DNA from: Streptomyces sp.
GTDB taxonomy: Bacteria > Actinomycetota > Actinomycetes > Streptomycetales > Streptomycetaceae
Length of the DNA stretch: 64,000 nt
Assembly (NCBI RefSeq): GCF_019510245.1
Contig: NZ_JAEKKT010000133.1
Location: 186,001 to 250,000, forward strand
Reading direction: 5' to 3'
A model generated the notes under the pieces. The model did no database searches, was not told the DNA's origin, and saw only the letters and a program-made list of their open reading frames with translations. Shown here piece after piece: positions 1-9,491 of the stretch; within the stretch, counting starts at the first letter, position 1, and each line of letters opens with the position of its first letter. The position numbers and the translations under genes were made by a program.

Positions 1-768
1 GCCGCTGGTGCCGGGCGGGCCGCCGGCGCTGTGGCTGGAGCGGGCCGGGGCCGACGGTCCGAGCGTCGTCGACGCGGTGATCCTGGAGCGGGCCTCGGCG
101 GCCGTGCGGTCCGTGCTCGACCGCACCCGGGGGCGGGCCCCCGGGCCGCCGGTGGACGACCCCGCGCTGGTCGAGACGGTCCTGGACGCCGCCGCCCCGC
201 TACCGGCCCGGCTGCACGCGGCCCGCAGGCTGGGCCTGGACACCGCCGACCCGGCGGCGCGCTTCCGGGCGGTGGCACCGGCCGACGGACCACCCCGGAT
301 CACGGCCGACGGCCCGACACCGGTGTTGTCGGCAGGCCGCGCGGGTGTGGGGACGGCCGTGGCCGTCGCGGACCTCCCCCGGTCCTGGGCGGCGGCCCGT
401 ACGGCGCTGCGGTTCACCTCCGACGGCGGCGCACAGGAGACCGGCGGCCCGCCCGTCGTGCACGCCGACGAGCTGGGCGGGGTCGCGCTGCTCGCCGATC
501 TGGTCGTACCCGGTGCGGAACCGGCGCCGGACGTCCGCGCGGTGCGGGCCGCCGCGGCGGACGCGCCGTGGATGCTGCCACGCTGCACGCGGTCGCGTCG
601 ACGGCGAGCCTGCGGGCGGCGGCCGCCGACATCAACGTCCATCACTCCACGCTGCAGGACCGGTTGACGCACGCCGAGCATCTGCTGGGCTGGTCGGTGC
701 GCACCCCGCAGGGCCGGTTCCGGCTGCAACTCGCCCTCACCATGCACCATCTGTTGGACAGTCAGTAG
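1..768 (+). pseudogene. PucR-like helix-turn-helix regulator, 5' partial and frameshifted
   Basis: The upstream end lies outside the window. Residues are read in one frame (codons at position 2, 5, 8...) up to about base 577 and then in the next frame to the stop at 766-768. The last ~65 residues, beginning around ATLHAVASTASLRAAA and containing NVHHSTLQDRL, match the C-terminal HTH typical of PucR/CdaR-family transcription factors. The coding sense changes within one codon at ATG-CTG-(G)CC-ACG: restoring a single G near 577 rejoins ...PWML to ATLHAV. The function is therefore probably a DNA-binding regulator, disrupted in this sequence either truly or by a base-calling error. The stop overlaps the convergent nitrate reductase gene by 7 bases. 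Confidence 0.7.
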
Positions 769-3700
769 ACGTCCCGGACGTAACGCTTGTCCGCGGCCAG
801 CTGCTTGACGTACACGGTCGCCTCGTCCTCGGTCAGTCCGCCGTGCACGGTGGCGATGTCCTTCAGGGCCCGGTCGACGTCCCTGGCCATCCGGGAGGCG
901 TCGCCGCAGACGTAGAAGTGGGCGCCGTCCTGGAGCCAGGACCACAGCAGCGGCCCGTGTTCGCGCATCCGGTCCTGGACGTAGACCTTGGCACGCTGGT
1001 CGCGGGAGAAGGCCGTGTCGAGGCGGCTCAGGGTGCCCTCGGCGAGCAGGGCGGTGAGCTCCTCCTCGTAGTAGAAGTCGGTGGCCCGGTGCTGTTCGCC
1101 GAAGAACAGCCAGTTGGGGGCGCGGTGGCCGCGGGCGCGGCGCTCCTCCAGGAAGCCGACGAACGGCGCCACGCCGGTGCCGGGACCGACCATGACCATG
1201 GGGGTCGCCGGGTCGGCGGGCGGCCGGAAGTTCGGCGAGCGCTGGACGTGCACCGGGACCGGCGTGCCGGGGTCGGCGTCGGCGAGGAACGGCGAGCAGA
1301 CGCCCTGCCGGGGCCTGCCGCGCAGGTTCTCGTAGCGGACGACGGAGACGGTGAGCGAGACCCGGTGCGGGTCGGTCAGCGGACTGGACGAGATGGAGTA
1401 CAGGCGGGGCTGGAGTCTGCCGAGGACGCCCGCCCATTCCCGGGCGTCGGCACGGATCCCGAACTCGGCGACGACGTCGACCGCCTGACGTCCCCAGGAC
1501 CACCTGGCCAGCTCGTCCTTGTTGTCGGGGCGCAGCAGCTTGCGCAGCTCGCGGGGGTCACGGGTGCGTTCGGCGGCGAAGCGGAGCAGGTCCGGGGTGA
1601 CGCGGGTGATGTCCAGGTGGCGGGAGAAGGCCTCGGCGAGGGGGACTTCACCGACTCCGTCGACGTCCACGCCGGTCGCGGCGTCGAGGCCGGTGACGTC
1701 GAGCCATTCCGCCACCAGGTCGGAGGAGTTGAGGGGACGGACGCCGAGCGCGTCACCGGCCTCGTAGACCAGGGGGGTGTCGCTGTCGCGGATGTCGAAG
1801 GTGAAGCGGCGCACCTCCTTGCCGGCGCCGGGCAGGCTGAGCAGCCGGTTGCCGACGAGGCGGGCGGTGGTGGGGGCGGGGCGGCGGGACCTGGCGGGCG
1901 CGGCGGACGGCGCCGCGGAGCCGTCCTTGAGCGCGGTGAGGATCTGGTCCAGCCAGGCCTCCGCCTGGGTCTCGTAGTCCGGTTCGCAGTCGGTGCGCGG
2001 CGCGATCCGGACCGCGCCGAGTTCGTCCATGCGGCTGTCCAGGCGTCGCCCGTGCCCGCAGAAGTCGTCGTAGCTGGAGTCGCCGAAGGCCAGCACGGCG
2101 AACCGGCGCCCTTCGAGGCGCCCGGCGTCGAGGGCGGCGAGGCCGTCCCAGAACCCCGCGCCGTTGTCGGGGGCGTCGCCGTCGCCGAAGGTGCTGGTGA
2201 TCAGGAGCAGGTCGGCGCCCGTGGGCAGGGCGGCCGGATCGGCCTGGTCCATGGCGACGAGGGAGGCCGTGTGGCCGCCCGCGGTGAGGCGCTCGGCGGT
2301 GGTGGCGGCGAAGTCCTCGGCGTTGCCGGTCTGCGACGCCCAGAGGACCACCACCTGGCGGCCCGGCGTGGGCAGGGGTGCCGGGGTCGCGGCGGACCGG
2401 GAGTACATGCCGGCGAGGGTGCCGTTGACCCACAGGGCGTGCTCGGGGCTGAACGGCGCGCCCGGCGGCAGCACGGGGACGCCGGGGGCGCCGGCCGGGA
2501 TGCCGGCGAGGAAGCCGACCAGGTACTGCCGTTCGGACGCGGTGAGGACCGGCGGCGGGGCGGGGTCGAGACCGAAGACCGAGGCGGCGGCGGGCAGCAC
2601 GGCGGTGGGCGCGACGGCGCCGGCACCGGGTACGACGGCGGCGGCAGCGGGTACGACGGCGGCCGGGTTCTCCTGCGCACCGGGCAGCTGCACGCTCACC
2701 GGTGTGGACACCTTGGTCAGCGACACCGCGCACACCTTCAGCTCGGGCTGGAACGACAGGGGGTCGACCGCGTCGCTGGTCACCGCGTTGACGCTGAGGT
2801 ACTCGCCGAACAGGTCGTTCCAGTGGAAGGGTGCGAAGCAGCAGCCGGGCAGCACCCGGTCCGTGACGACCGCCGGCAGCACCGCCCGGCCGCGCCGCGA
2901 GGCGACCTCCACGGAGTCGCCGTCGGTGAGCCCGAGCACGGCCGCGTCCTCGGGGTGGACCTCGACGAACGGGCCCGGGTCGAGCTTGTTCAGCTTGGCG
3001 ACCTTCGCGGTCTTGGTCAGGGTGTGCCACTGGTGCTGGAGACGGCCGGTGTTCAGGACGAACGGGTAGTCGTCGTCCGGCATCTCGGCGGGGTCCAGGT
3101 GCGGCCGGGCGTGGAAGACGGCGCGTCCGGAGGCGGTGGCGAAGCGGAGGGAGCCGTCGGGGCTCCGGTACCTGACGGGGTTGCGGTCGGGGCCGTCGGC
3201 GGTGGCGGCCGGCCACTGGACGGGGGCGGTGCGCAGCCGGTCGTAGGTGACGCCCCGCAGGTCGTAGCCGGTCTGCGGGTTGTGGAAGCGCTTGATCTCC
3301 TCGAAGATCTCCTCCGCGCTGTCGTAGGAGAAGCCGTCCTCGTACCCCATCGCGCGGGCCACGCCGGCGATCAGCCGCCAGTCGGCGGTGGCCTCGCCCG
3401 GCGGGTCGGCGGCGGGGCGGGCGAGGGTGAGGTTGCGCTCGCTGTTCACGAGGACGCCCTCGGTCTCGGTCCACAGGGCGGCTGGCAGGACGACGTCGGC
3501 GTAGGCGTTGGTCTCGGTGTCGGTGAAGACGTCCTGGGTGACGACGAACTCGGCGGCCTCCAGGCCCTCGATGACGGTCCTGCGGTTGGCGACGGAGGCG
3601 ACCGGGTTGGTGCAGATGATCCAGCAGGCCTTGATCTCGCCGTCGGCCATCTTCCGGAACATCTCCACCGTGCCCTTGCCGACGCCGTCGGCGCGGATCG

Positions 3701-4895
3701 AGCCGGGCGCAAGCCCCCACCGCTCCTCCACGAACGCGCGGTCGGCGGCGGCGAGCACCGAGCGCTGGCCGGGCAGGCCCGGTCCCATGTACCCCATCTC
3801 CCGGCCGCCCATGGCGTTGGGCTGGCCGGTGAGGGAGAGCGGGCCGCTGCCCGGGCGGCAGATCTTCCCGGTCGCGAGGTGCAGGTTGACCAGGGCGTTG
3901 GTGTTCCAGGTGCCGTGCGTGGACTGGTTGAGGCCCATGGTCCAGCAGCTGGTCCACTCCCCCGCCTCGCCGATCAGCCGGGCCGCCGCGCGCAGGTCGG
4001 CCTCGGGGATCCCGGTGATGTCCGCGACGGCGGCGGGCGGGTAGTCCGCGAGGAACTCGGGCATCGCCTCCCAGCCCTCGGTGTACGCGGCGACGAAGCC
4101 GGGGTCGGTGTGCCCGTTCTCGTACAGCAGGTGGAGCAGGCCGTTCAGGAGCGCGAGGTCGGTGCCGGGCCTGACCTGGAGGAACAGGTCGGCCTTCGCG
4201 GCCGTGGCGGTGCGGCGCGGGTCGACGACGATCAGCTTGGCACCCGCCTTCACCCGGTCCATCAGGCGCAGGAAGAGGATGGGGTGGCAGTCGGCCATGT
4301 TGGCGCCGACGACGAGGAAGACGTCCGCCTTGTCGAGGTCCTGGTAGGAGCCGGGCGGACCGTCGGCGCCGAGCGAGAGCTTGTAGCCGGTGCCGGCGCT
4401 GGCCATGCAGAGCCGGGAGTTGGACTCGATGTTGTTGGTGCGCAGCCAGCCCTTGGTGAGCTTGTTGGCGAGGTACTGGGCTTCCAGGCTCAGCTGGCCG
4501 GAGACGTAGAGGGCGACCGCGTCCGGGCCGTGTTCGTCGACGATCGCGCGCAGCCGCCGCGCGGTCTCGGCGACCGCCGCGTCCACGGCCGACGGCACCG
4601 CCTCGGCGCCCCGCTCGGGCCGCAGCAGGGCGGTGGTCAGGCGGCCGGGCGCGGCGAGCATGTCGGCGGTGGTGGCGCCCTTGGTGCACAGCCGGCCGAA
4701 GTTCGCCGGGTGCTCCTTGTCGCCGGACGCCTTCAGGACGGTACGGCGGCCGTCCGGTCCCCTGCCGATGTCCAGGACCATGCCGCAGCCGACCCCGCAG
4801 TACGAGCAGACGGTCCGCACCCTGGCGGTGTCGGTGCTGCGCGAGTCCGGCGCGGCCACGGGCGCCCCCTGTTCCTGCTGGTCAGCCTCTTCCAT
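762..4895 (-). CDS. Fused assimilatory nitrate reductase / CysJ-type flavoprotein reductase
   Basis: A 1377-residue fusion. The N-terminal ~690 residues are a molybdopterin oxidoreductase of the NasA/NapA type: CSYCGVGC at residues 30-37 plus the later LCTKG cysteine give the four ligands of a 4Fe-4S cluster, followed by Mo-bisMGD binding regions. A Pro/Ala-rich linker (~690-830) leads to a flavodoxin-like FMN domain ([10 protein letters not shown]) and then FAD and NADPH domains of the cytochrome P450 reductase/sulfite reductase alpha type ([28 protein letters not shown]). This predicts a cytoplasmic NADPH-dependent nitrate reductase carrying its own electron-transfer chain. The ATG at 4895 is preferred to a TTG at 4949 because family similarity begins shortly after it, but the ribosome binding site is weak. 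Such fusions are known in Streptomyces. No nitrite reductase or transporter is adjacent. Confidence 0.9.
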   Translation of the reverse strand: MEEADQQEQGAPVAAPDSRSTDTARVRTVCSYCGVGCGMVLDIGRGPDGRRTVLKASGDKEHPANFGRLCTKGATTADMLAAPGRLTTALLRPERGAEAVPSAVDAAVAETARRLRAIVDEHGPDAVALYVSGQLSLEAQYLANKLTKGWLRTNNIESNSRLCMASAGTGYKLSLGADGPPGSYQDLDKADVFLVVGANMADCHPILFLRLMDRVKAGAKLIVVDPRRTATAAKADLFLQVRPGTDLALLNGLLHLLYENGHTDPGFVAAYTEGWEAMPEFLADYPPAAVADITGIPEADLRAAARLIGEAGEWTSCWTMGLNQSTHGTWNTNALVNLHLATGKICRPGSGPLSLTGQPNAMGGREMGYMGPGLPGQRSVLAAADRAFVEERWGLAPGSIRADGVGKGTVEMFRKMADGEIKACWIICTNPVASVANRRTVIEGLEAAEFVVTQDVFTDTETNAYADVVLPAALWTETEGVLVNSERNLTLARPAADPPGEATADWRLIAGVARAMGYEDGFSYDSAEEIFEEIKRFHNPQTGYDLRGVTYDRLRTAPVQWPAATADGPDRNPVRYRSPDGSLRFATASGRAVFHARPHLDPAEMPDDDYPFVLNTGRLQHQWHTLTKTAKVAKLNKLDPGPFVEVHPEDAAVLGLTDGDSVEVASRRGRAVLPAVVTDRVLPGCCFAPFHWNDLFGEYLSVNAVTSDAVDPLSFQPELKVCAVSLTKVSTPVSVQLPGAQENPAAVVPAAAAVVPGAGAVAPTAVLPAAASVFGLDPAPPPVLTASERQYLVGFLAGIPAGAPGVPVLPPGAPFSPEHALWVNGTLAGMYSRSAATPAPLPTPGRQVVVLWASQTGNAEDFAATTAERLTAGGHTASLVAMDQADPAALPTGADLLLITSTFGDGDAPDNGAGFWDGLAALDAGRLEGRRFAVLAFGDSSYDDFCGHGRRLDSRMDELGAVRIAPRTDCEPDYETQAEAWLDQILTALKDGSAAPSAAPARSRRPAPTTARLVGNRLLSLPGAGKEVRRFTFDIRDSDTPLVYEAGDALGVRPLNSSDLVAEWLDVTGLDAATGVDVDGVGEVPLAEAFSRHLDITRVTPDLLRFAAERTRDPRELRKLLRPDNKDELARWSWGRQAVDVVAEFGIRADAREWAGVLGRLQPRLYSISSSPLTDPHRVSLTVSVVRYENLRGRPRQGVCSPFLADADPGTPVPVHVQRSPNFRPPADPATPMVMVGPGTGVAPFVGFLEERRARGHRAPNWLFFGEQHRATDFYYEEELTALLAEGTLSRLDTAFSRDQRAKVYVQDRMREHGPLLWSWLQDGAHFYVCGDASRMARDVDRALKDIATVHGGLTEDEATVYVKQLAADKRYVRDVY

Positions 4896-5096
4896 TCGAC
4901 CCCGACGGTAGGTACGGCTGATTACACCGGCGTCACCGCTCCTGATCAACGGGGGTTAAGGCCGCCGCACAGCCCCGCTCCGGGCGGTGTGAGCGAAGGA
5001 GCCCGGAACGCCGGCCGGGCCGTCCCGGGATGCGCCGTGCCGGGACCTGTTGCACGATGAGGGCGGCCGAGGGAGGGGGCAGGCGAGGAGGACCGG

Positions 5097-6911
5097 GTGG
5101 ACAGGGACGCCTCCTCACGACGGCGGGCCGCACCGGCGCCCGCGACCCCACCGGCGCCGGCGACCGCACCGGCGGCGCCCGCACGGGACACTCCCAGGTC
5201 CCCGGGCGGGCCCGTCGCGCGGGGCACCCCGGCGTCGGCCACGGCGGAGGCACCCCGCGCCGGCATGGGCTACGTGGACATGCTGCGCGGCATCGTCGAG
5301 GACGCGGCCGTGGGCTTCGCCGTCCTCGACACCGACCTGCGCTACCTGTACGTCAATCCGCACATGGCGCGGGCGACGGGCGTGCCCGCCGCCGCCTACC
5401 CGGGCCACACCCAGCACGAGGTGCTGCCGCACATCAGGCGGCCCGACCAGGTGCTGCGGGACGTCATCCGCGACGGACGGCCGCGCGAGGCCATCGTCAC
5501 CGGACGCACCTGGGTGGACTCGCCGTACCAGGTCCGGGAGTGGCGGTGCGTGTACCACCGGCTCGTCGACGGCACGGGCAGGGTGGTGGGTGTCGCCGCG
5601 GTGGGACTGGAGATCAGCGAGCCGCAGCAGTACGTCTACGAGCTGGAGCGCGCCCATCGGCGGCTGGCGCTGCTGGACTCGGCCGCGTCCCGGATCGGCA
5701 CCGGCACCGATGTCGCCGGGACCTGCCGGGAGCTGGCGGAGTTCGTCGTACCGGAGCTGGCGGACGCGGCCGGGGTGGAGCTGAGTCCGCCGGACACCGC
5801 GTCGGCACGGAGGACACCGACCCGGCTCGCGGCGTACGCCACGCGTCCCGGGCTGGCCACCGGGCTGGCGGCCCTGGACGCGCGCGGTGAGCTGGTCGGC
5901 TGGCCGCGCGGCACCGGGACCCGGCGGAACCTGGCGGCCGGCCGGATCTGGCGCCGCAACGCGATCACCACGGCGCAGTGGCGGTCGCTGATCCCGCGCT
6001 GGGCGCCCGCCCGGGCGTGTCTGGCCGCCCGGGTCCACTCGGTGCTCCTCGCCCCCCTGGTCTCGGACGGCCGGGTGCTCGGCATCCTGCTGCTGGCCCG
6101 GGCCGGGGACTCCGGGCCGTTCTCGAACGAGGACGCCACGGTCGCCCGTGAGCTCGCCGCCCGCGCCGCCCGCGCCCTGGACCGCGCGGTCCGCTTCGAA
6201 CGCGAGCACACCATGGCCCTGGAGCTCCAGCGGGCCCTGCTGGCCGAGCCCGGCCAGTTGCAGCAGCACGCCGGTGTGGAGACCACCGCCCGCTACCGTC
6301 CCGCCGACGACGGCTCGATGATCGGCGGCGACTGGTACGACGTCCTCGCGCTGCCCGACGGCCGCACGATGCTGGTCATCGGGGACGTGATGGGCCACGG
6401 GGTGGACGCGGCCGTGGCGATGAGCCACTACCGTTCGACGCTGCGCGCCCTGGCTCTCGCGGGGCTCTCGCCGCGCCGCATCCTCCGGCACGCGGACCGC
6501 ATGGTCGCCGACTCCGGCTTCGAGCGGGTGGCCACCTGTTTCCTCGCGCTCGGCGACCCGGACGTCGCCACGCTCACCTACGCGAGCGCCGGCCACCTGC
6601 CGCCGGTCTGGCTCACCCCGGAGGGCGAGATGCAGCTGGTCCCGGTGCCGGTCGGCCCGCCGCTGGGCAGCGGGCTCGGCCGCTACGAGCAGGGCGTCGC
6701 CCCGGAACGCGGCGGGGTGCTGCTCCTGTACACGGACGGGCTGGTGGAGCGGCGCGGCGAGGACATCGACCGCGGTCTGGCACGGCTGACGGGACTGTCG
6801 CTGTGCCCCACCGATCCGCTGGACAAGATCCTCGACACGGTCCTCGCGCACCTGGCCGGCGGTTCCGAGGACGACATCGCGCTGCTCGCGGCCCGCGCGG
6901 TACACGGCTGA
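5097..6911 (+). CDS. PAS-GAF-PP2C (SpoIIE/RsbU-type) serine phosphatase
   Basis: 604 residues from a GTG start preceded by a strong GAGGAGG ribosome binding site. After a ~50-residue Ala/Pro-rich leader come a PAS domain (about 55-175; GFAVLDTDLRYLYVN), a GAF domain (about 180-345) and a PP2C-type phosphatase domain (about 370-600) with metal-binding aspartates in GGDWYDVL, GDVMGHG and YTDGLVERR. Proteins of this type dephosphorylate anti-anti-sigma factors in partner-switching pathways; Streptomyces have dozens of them. PAS and GAF suggest control by a small ligand, redox or light. No anti-sigma kinase domain or partner gene is adjacent, so its target cannot be named. Confidence 0.9.
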   Translation: MDRDASSRRRAAPAPATPPAPATAPAAPARDTPRSPGGPVARGTPASATAEAPRAGMGYVDMLRGIVEDAAVGFAVLDTDLRYLYVNPHMARATGVPAAAYPGHTQHEVLPHIRRPDQVLRDVIRDGRPREAIVTGRTWVDSPYQVREWRCVYHRLVDGTGRVVGVAAVGLEISEPQQYVYELERAHRRLALLDSAASRIGTGTDVAGTCRELAEFVVPELADAAGVELSPPDTASARRTPTRLAAYATRPGLATGLAALDARGELVGWPRGTGTRRNLAAGRIWRRNAITTAQWRSLIPRWAPARACLAARVHSVLLAPLVSDGRVLGILLLARAGDSGPFSNEDATVARELAARAARALDRAVRFEREHTMALELQRALLAEPGQLQQHAGVETTARYRPADDGSMIGGDWYDVLALPDGRTMLVIGDVMGHGVDAAVAMSHYRSTLRALALAGLSPRRILRHADRMVADSGFERVATCFLALGDPDVATLTYASAGHLPPVWLTPEGEMQLVPVPVGPPLGSGLGRYEQGVAPERGGVLLLYTDGLVERRGEDIDRGLARLTGLSLCPTDPLDKILDTVLAHLAGGSEDDIALLAARAVHG

Positions 6912-6958
6912 GCGTCCGCCCGCCGTGCCTCCGGCAGCCTGGTAGACACCGCCTGGGT

Positions 6959-7984
6959 TCAGTCGTAGGTGATGACCATGCGGAAGCGCGCGGCCCCGGT
7001 GAGCATCTTCTGGTAGGCCTCGCCGGCCTGCTCCAGCGGTACGGTCTCGACCGTCGGGCGGATCCCGTGCAGTGCGCTGAACTCCATGGTGTCCTGCACG
7101 TCCTGCGCGGTGCCGGACGGATGGCCGCGCACCACCCGGCCGCTCTGGAGCAGCTGGAGCGGGCTGATCCCGAGGGGCTCGGGGTCGGCCCCGATCACCA
7201 CCAGTTCGCCGCGGGGTGCCAGTCCGTCCACGGCCGCCGTGATCGCCTGGGAGTTGCCCGCGGTGGCGAGCACGGCCTTGGCGCCGCCGAGCGACTGGAG
7301 GGCTTCCGCGACCGGGGTCCCGGCCGTGGAGTCGACGTAGTGGTGGGCGCCGAGCTGCTTGGCGAAGTCGGCCTTCTCGGCGCCGCGGGCGACGGCCACC
7401 GTCTCGAAGCCCATGGCCACCGCGTACTTCACCCCGAGGTGGCCGAGCCCGCCGAGGCCGACGACGGCGACCAGGTCACCGGGCTGGGCCGGGCTGCGCC
7501 GCAGGCCGTTGAAGGTGGTCACGCCCGCGCAGCCCATGGGCGCCGCGTCGGCCGAGGTCAGCCCTTCGGGGATGAGGGCCAGGGCGTCGACCGGCGCGAT
7601 CACCTGCTGGCCGAAGCCGCCGTCGTAGGTCCAGCCGGGCGTCTTCAGGTTCTCGCAGACGACGAAGTCGCCCTGGCGGCAGGGTTTGCAGTGGCCGCAG
7701 CTGCCGCCGAACCAGCCGACCGCCACCCGGTCGCCGAGCTGCCAGCCCCAGTGCTCGATGCCCTCGCCGAGCTCCTCGATCCGCCCGGCGACCTCGTGGC
7801 CGGGTACCACCGGGAACGTGACACCGGGCAGTGCGGCGGTGACGAAGAAGGTGTCACTGTGGCAGACGCCGCAGGCCTCGACGGCGATCCGCACGTGGCC
7901 GGGGCCCGGTCTCGGCATCTCCCGCTCGACGATCTCGAAGGGCCCGCCCAGGGCCGTCACCTGCGCGACTCGGTAGATACTCAT
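6959..7984 (-). CDS. Zinc-dependent alcohol dehydrogenase (MDR family)
   Basis: 341 residues, the usual size for the family. The N-terminal GroES-like domain carries catalytic-zinc ligands in CGVCHSDTF and GHEVAGRIEELGEG and the structural-zinc cluster CGHCKPCRQGDFVVC. The Rossmann domain has the nucleotide motif GLGGLGHLG. This predicts reversible NAD(P)-dependent oxidation of an alcohol or reduction of an aldehyde in the cytoplasm. The ATG at 7984 is chosen because a GGGAGAG ribosome binding site lies 7 bases upstream and family similarity begins there (MSIYRV). The gene stands alone, with an inverted-repeat element in its upstream region, so the substrate is not indicated. Confidence 0.9.
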   Translation of the reverse strand: MSIYRVAQVTALGGPFEIVEREMPRPGPGHVRIAVEACGVCHSDTFFVTAALPGVTFPVVPGHEVAGRIEELGEGIEHWGWQLGDRVAVGWFGGSCGHCKPCRQGDFVVCENLKTPGWTYDGGFGQQVIAPVDALALIPEGLTSADAAPMGCAGVTTFNGLRRSPAQPGDLVAVVGLGGLGHLGVKYAVAMGFETVAVARGAEKADFAKQLGAHHYVDSTAGTPVAEALQSLGGAKAVLATAGNSQAITAAVDGLAPRGELVVIGADPEPLGISPLQLLQSGRVVRGHPSGTAQDVQDTMEFSALHGIRPTVETVPLEQAGEAYQKMLTGAARFRMVITYD

Positions 7985-8103
7985 GCGTCTCTCCCAGAAC
8001 GGGTACGACGGATACGGTCCGAAGCCCCCACACCCAGCACACCAGCTCCGGACCGATCCCGCGCGCCGAGCCCCGCCCGGCACCGTCGCCCGGTCCGGCG
8101 GTC

Positions 8104-8220
8104 GGGTGCGGGCCGGTGGGGGCTTGTCGCGCAGTTCCTCCCCCAGCACCCTTATGGGGCGCTGCAACCACGCGCCCCGTAAGGGGCGCGGGGAACTGCG
8201 TGAGCAACCACGACGCACCC
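8104..8220. repeat. Inverted-repeat intergenic element, full-length copy
   Basis: A 117-base element bounded by GGGTGCG and CGCACCC that folds on itself: CGCGCAGTTCC on the left pairs with GGGAACTGCG on the right, around a GC-rich inner hairpin. Four related copies occur at about 30641, 56152, 60635 and 63882. It lies between two minus-strand genes, downstream of the secreted-protein gene and upstream of the alcohol dehydrogenase. It could act as a transcription terminator or an mRNA-stabilising hairpin. It resembles a REP/MITE-type repeat; no protein is encoded. Confidence 0.75.
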
Positions 8221-8239
8221 GCGGGGAAAGGACCGGCGA

Positions 8240-9355
8240 TCAGGAGGTGATGCCGTTGTACTGGTCCCAGGTGTAGGCGAGGTCGGGCGAGGAGGGCTTG
8301 CCGGGCCAGTCGAAGTAGTCCCAGACGAGTTCGGCGGGGTCGGTGGCGAGGTAGCCCCGGCCGGGCAGGTCGTCCGCGTCGTCCCAGGCCCAGGGCGGGT
8401 TGGCCGCGTCGGTGTCGCAGGCCCCGTTGGCCGGGCCGAGGACCCCGCCGGCGCCGCACTTGGCGCCGTAGGGGTTGGAGCTGTCGTCGCCGGCGAAGTT
8501 GTCCGGCGTCGCGAACAGCGTCGTCAGGGTGCGGTTCGCCCACATGCCGCCCGCGGCGAAGACGTCGGTCAGGGTGTACTGCACGTCGCGGTCGTTCGAG
8601 CCCGACGGCACCTCCGCGGTGGAGCCGGGGTAGTAGACGATGCCGTCGCCGCTCGCGTACTGGCTGCGCTCCTGGGACAGGTAGCCCTCGGCCCAGGCGG
8701 CGTGGGTGTTGGGCTGCTGGGTGGTGAACGGGCGGCCGTGGCCGTCGTCGTGCGGGTCGCCCTGGAGCTTCAGCGTGCCGTCGACACTCTCCTGGCCGCT
8801 GGTGAAGTCGCTGCCGGAGGGCACCCAGGAGTAGAAGTTGCTGTGCGCGACGGTGACGGCCGCCTTGAGCCTGCCGTGCGCGGAGCCGTCGTTGGCCACG
8901 ACGACCAGGACGCCCTCGGCGTCGTTCTCGTGCTCGGTGAGGTCCTCCTGGTAGTTGTCGAGGACGCCGTCCGACCAGTCGCGCGGGTGGAAGTACGTGT
9001 ACAGCAGGTAGGAGAAGGACGGGGTCTGGACGACCGAGTAGTAGACGTGGGCGGCGAGCGGGAACTGGCCGGTGTTCTCCCAGTTGTCGCGGCCGTTCAG
9101 GTCGCCGTCGTAGTCGTACGACGTGAGGTAGTCGGACTTGCCGCCGAGCGCGGTCTCGCCGGTGGAGTCGACGTCCTGGAAGTTGACCGGCGCCCACCAC
9201 TGGGCGAGGGCGGCGCGGTCGGTGGCGGCGTCCGCACCGGCGGGGGCCGGCTGGACGAGACCGGCACCGCAGACGGCGGCGAGTGCGGCCGTCACGGCGA
9301 GGGATCTGCGTCGGGTCAGAGGCACACGGAAACGGTGGGGGCGGCTGGTTGCCAC
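8240..9355 (-). CDS. Secreted protein of unknown function
   Basis: 371 residues from a GTG with an ideal GGAGG site 4 bases upstream. The N-terminus has an arginine-rich n-region (PLTRRRSLAVTAALAAV) and a hydrophobic core ending in APAGADA, so export is predicted. The mature part is rich in Asp, Tyr and Trp (VNFQDVDS, TSYDYDGDLNGRDNWENTG, YTYFHPRDW) and contains TEHENDAEGVLVVV, loosely reminiscent of the HxxDWEG motif of NPP1/Vps62-like folds; that resemblance is too weak for a family name. An upstream in-frame ATG at 9427 is possible but lacks a comparable ribosome binding site. It lies in the same orientation as the lamin-tail gene. Confidence 0.75.
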   Translation of the reverse strand: MATSRPHRFRVPLTRRRSLAVTAALAAVCGAGLVQPAPAGADAATDRAALAQWWAPVNFQDVDSTGETALGGKSDYLTSYDYDGDLNGRDNWENTGQFPLAAHVYYSVVQTPSFSYLLYTYFHPRDWSDGVLDNYQEDLTEHENDAEGVLVVVANDGSAHGRLKAAVTVAHSNFYSWVPSGSDFTSGQESVDGTLKLQGDPHDDGHGRPFTTQQPNTHAAWAEGYLSQERSQYASGDGIVYYPGSTAEVPSGSNDRDVQYTLTDVFAAGGMWANRTLTTLFATPDNFAGDDSSNPYGAKCGAGGVLGPANGACDTDAANPPWAWDDADDLPGRGYLATDPAELVWDYFDWPGKPSSPDLAYTWDQYNGITS

Positions 9356-9491
9356 GGTTCCTCCGGGGACGGCGAAAGGAACCGGCACGTCGGTGAAGTC
9401 GACGTGCCGATAAGGGAGTTGACGCATGTTCCGGTGATGCGCGTGGTGCCGCGCGTACGATACAGCGCGGCACGGGCGGCCCGGCAGGGCC

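Noticed and set aside
345..5060. A 1571-codon open frame on the plus strand opposite the nitrate reductase
   Set aside because: Its sequence is low-complexity Gly/Ala/Val/Arg without domains. The opposite strand encodes clear motifs, so it is a GC-bias shadow.
8104..8220. Small non-coding RNA gene
   Set aside because: Strong secondary structure, but repeated elsewhere as an intergenic element and without promoter evidence.
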